A stretch of 7,019 nucleotides of DNA from Accumulibacter sp. (GTDB taxonomy: Bacteria; Pseudomonadota; Gammaproteobacteria; Burkholderiales; Rhodocyclaceae): assembly GCA_031274075.1 (NCBI GenBank), contig JAISQQ010000107.1, forward strand, positions 1 through 7,019, given 5' to 3'. Positions within the stretch are counted from its first letter, which is position 1, and the number at the start of each line of letters is the position of its first letter. Below are positions 6,098 to 7,019 of this stretch, in pieces. The position numbers and the translations under genes are program-made. Below the pieces are notes generated by a model. The model saw only the letters and a program-made list of their open reading frames with translations, was not told the origin of the DNA and searched no databases.

Positions 6098-7019
6098 TGG
6101 CAAAGACACAGCGCGGCGCATCGAGCTTCGACGAGGTGGCGGCGAAATACCCCGGCTTTCCCCGGCTCGTCATGCTGAAGATCGACCTTCACCGGCGCGG
6201 GGCGTACTACACCGAGAGAGCGCTGCAAGCCCTCGACCCGGCGCGGCATCAAACCGGCGGCACGCATATCTTCGGCACCCGCGACGGCAAGCTGAGCTAC
6301 CGCCCGGAAGCCTTCATCCTGCGCGACGGAACCCTGGTGCTGACCACGCCGACGCCGCTGGAAGACAACGACCCCTATATCGTCGACCAGATCGGCGGCA
6401 AGCTGATCCTGCTGGACAAAGGCAAGGAACTCGAAGAAATATTCTACTGGGATAAGCCCGACTACTACGGCAAAAGAACCTCCCGCGGCGTTCTCATGCA
6501 GAACGTCATCGGCAGCCGTCCGCAAAGGCTGTACATCACGCCCAACCGCTTTTGCCATTTCTGGAGCGAGAAAGGCGGCGGTGGCTGCGGTTTCTGCGAC
6601 ATCGTCAACAACCTCAAGCAGCAGCGCTCCGAAATCAAGATGCAGACGCGGCTCGATCCGCGCGACGTGTCCGAGACCGTGCGCGAAGCCTTGAAGGAAA
6701 AAGGAAGGTTCACCGCCGTTTTCCTCACCTCCGGCTCCGACTTTCGCGGCAAGAAGCCTTTTGACAAGGAAGTCGATTTCTACATCGAAATCCTCAAGGC
6801 CGTCGGCGAAAACTTCGCCACCCGGAAATTCCCCTCGCAGCTTCTCTGCACCGCCCTGAGCAAAGACCAGCTACGGCGCCTCTACGACGAAACCGGCCTG
6901 ACCAGCATCACCATGGACATCGAGGTCTTGAACGAAAGGCTCTTCAACATCATCTGCCCCGGCAAGGCCAAGTGGGTCGGCTACAAGGAATGGAAACGCC
7001 GCATGGTCGACGCGGTGGA
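6097..7019 (+). CDS. Radical SAM protein with CX10CX2C cluster motif, 3' end missing
   Basis: The gene continues beyond the window; 307 residues are visible. The Shine-Dalgarno GAGGAGA (6083-6089) lies seven bases before the ATG, which shares a base with the preceding stop. Residues 1-150 form an N-terminal extension that I do not recognise, ending in an aromatic segment (IFYWDKPDYYGK) and YITPNRF. The likely [4Fe-4S] ligands follow: C153, C164 and C167 (CHFWSEKGGGG then CGFC), spaced CX10CX2C instead of the common CX3CX2C. The downstream order fits a radical SAM barrel: FLTSGSDFRG (209-218) at the SAM-binding GGE-like position, and SITMDIEVLNERLF (271-284) with E276, reminiscent of the conserved acidic residue in the BioB/HydE/ThiH-like group. 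Additional cysteines C251 and C287 are visible. It is probably a cytoplasmic, oxygen-sensitive enzyme performing SAM radical chemistry. The reaction is unknown; the importer and the split-barrel protein are its immediate partners. Confidence 0.85.
   Translation, partial: MAKTQRGASSFDEVAAKYPGFPRLVMLKIDLHRRGAYYTERALQALDPARHQTGGTHIFGTRDGKLSYRPEAFILRDGTLVLTTPTPLEDNDPYIVDQIGGKLILLDKGKELEEIFYWDKPDYYGKRTSRGVLMQNVIGSRPQRLYITPNRFCHFWSEKGGGGCGFCDIVNNLKQQRSEIKMQTRLDPRDVSETVREALKEKGRFTAVFLTSGSDFRGKKPFDKEVDFYIEILKAVGENFATRKFPSQLLCTALSKDQLRRLYDETGLTSITMDIEVLNERLFNIICPGKAKWVGYKEWKRRMVDAV

Overview
The window looks like chromosomal DNA of a GC-rich proteobacterium, most likely a betaproteobacterium, possibly of the Rhodocyclales. 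This is inferred from base composition, the Maf, PilZ and NMT1-type binding-protein sequences, and the repeat types in the gaps; no rRNA or other taxonomic marker is present. It holds seven real genes, with incomplete genes at both ends, and two repeat-bearing intergenic regions.

Layout. (1) 1-456: 3' part of a maf-type nucleotide pyrophosphatase gene. (2) 457-616: a gap built from degenerate 7-bp tandem repeats facing each other around a perfect GC hairpin. (3) 617-1522: a PilZ-domain protein whose c-di-GMP motif lacks its glycine. (4) 2589-1510, minus strand: a GT-B glycosyltransferase-like protein whose 3' end overlaps the PilZ gene tail-to-tail by 13 bp. (5) 2590-3042: a divergent intergenic region with a 28-bp perfect inverted repeat made of two REP-like hairpins (a REPIN-like element) and the leader of the next operon. 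(6) 3043-7019 and beyond, plus strand: five genes packed with a 4-nt gap or short overlaps. They encode a periplasmic NMT1/SsuA-type binding protein, an ABC ATPase, an ABC permease, a small split-barrel (PNPOx-like) protein and a radical SAM enzyme cut by the window end.

How the genes work together. The five-gene cluster is the most interesting part. A complete nitrate/sulfonate/taurine-type importer is apparently co-transcribed, probably with translational coupling, with a putative flavin-binding protein and a radical SAM protein that has an unusual CX10CX2C cysteine motif and a long N-terminal extension. The simplest reading is uptake of a small molecule and its redox or radical conversion in the cytoplasm. 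Neither substrate nor product can be read from the sequence. The first three genes are ordinary housekeeping or signalling and envelope genes and show no clear functional link to the cluster. By hand count the cluster is somewhat less GC-rich than the glycosyltransferase gene (about 62% against 73% in sample 60-base lines), which may reflect different constraint or acquisition.
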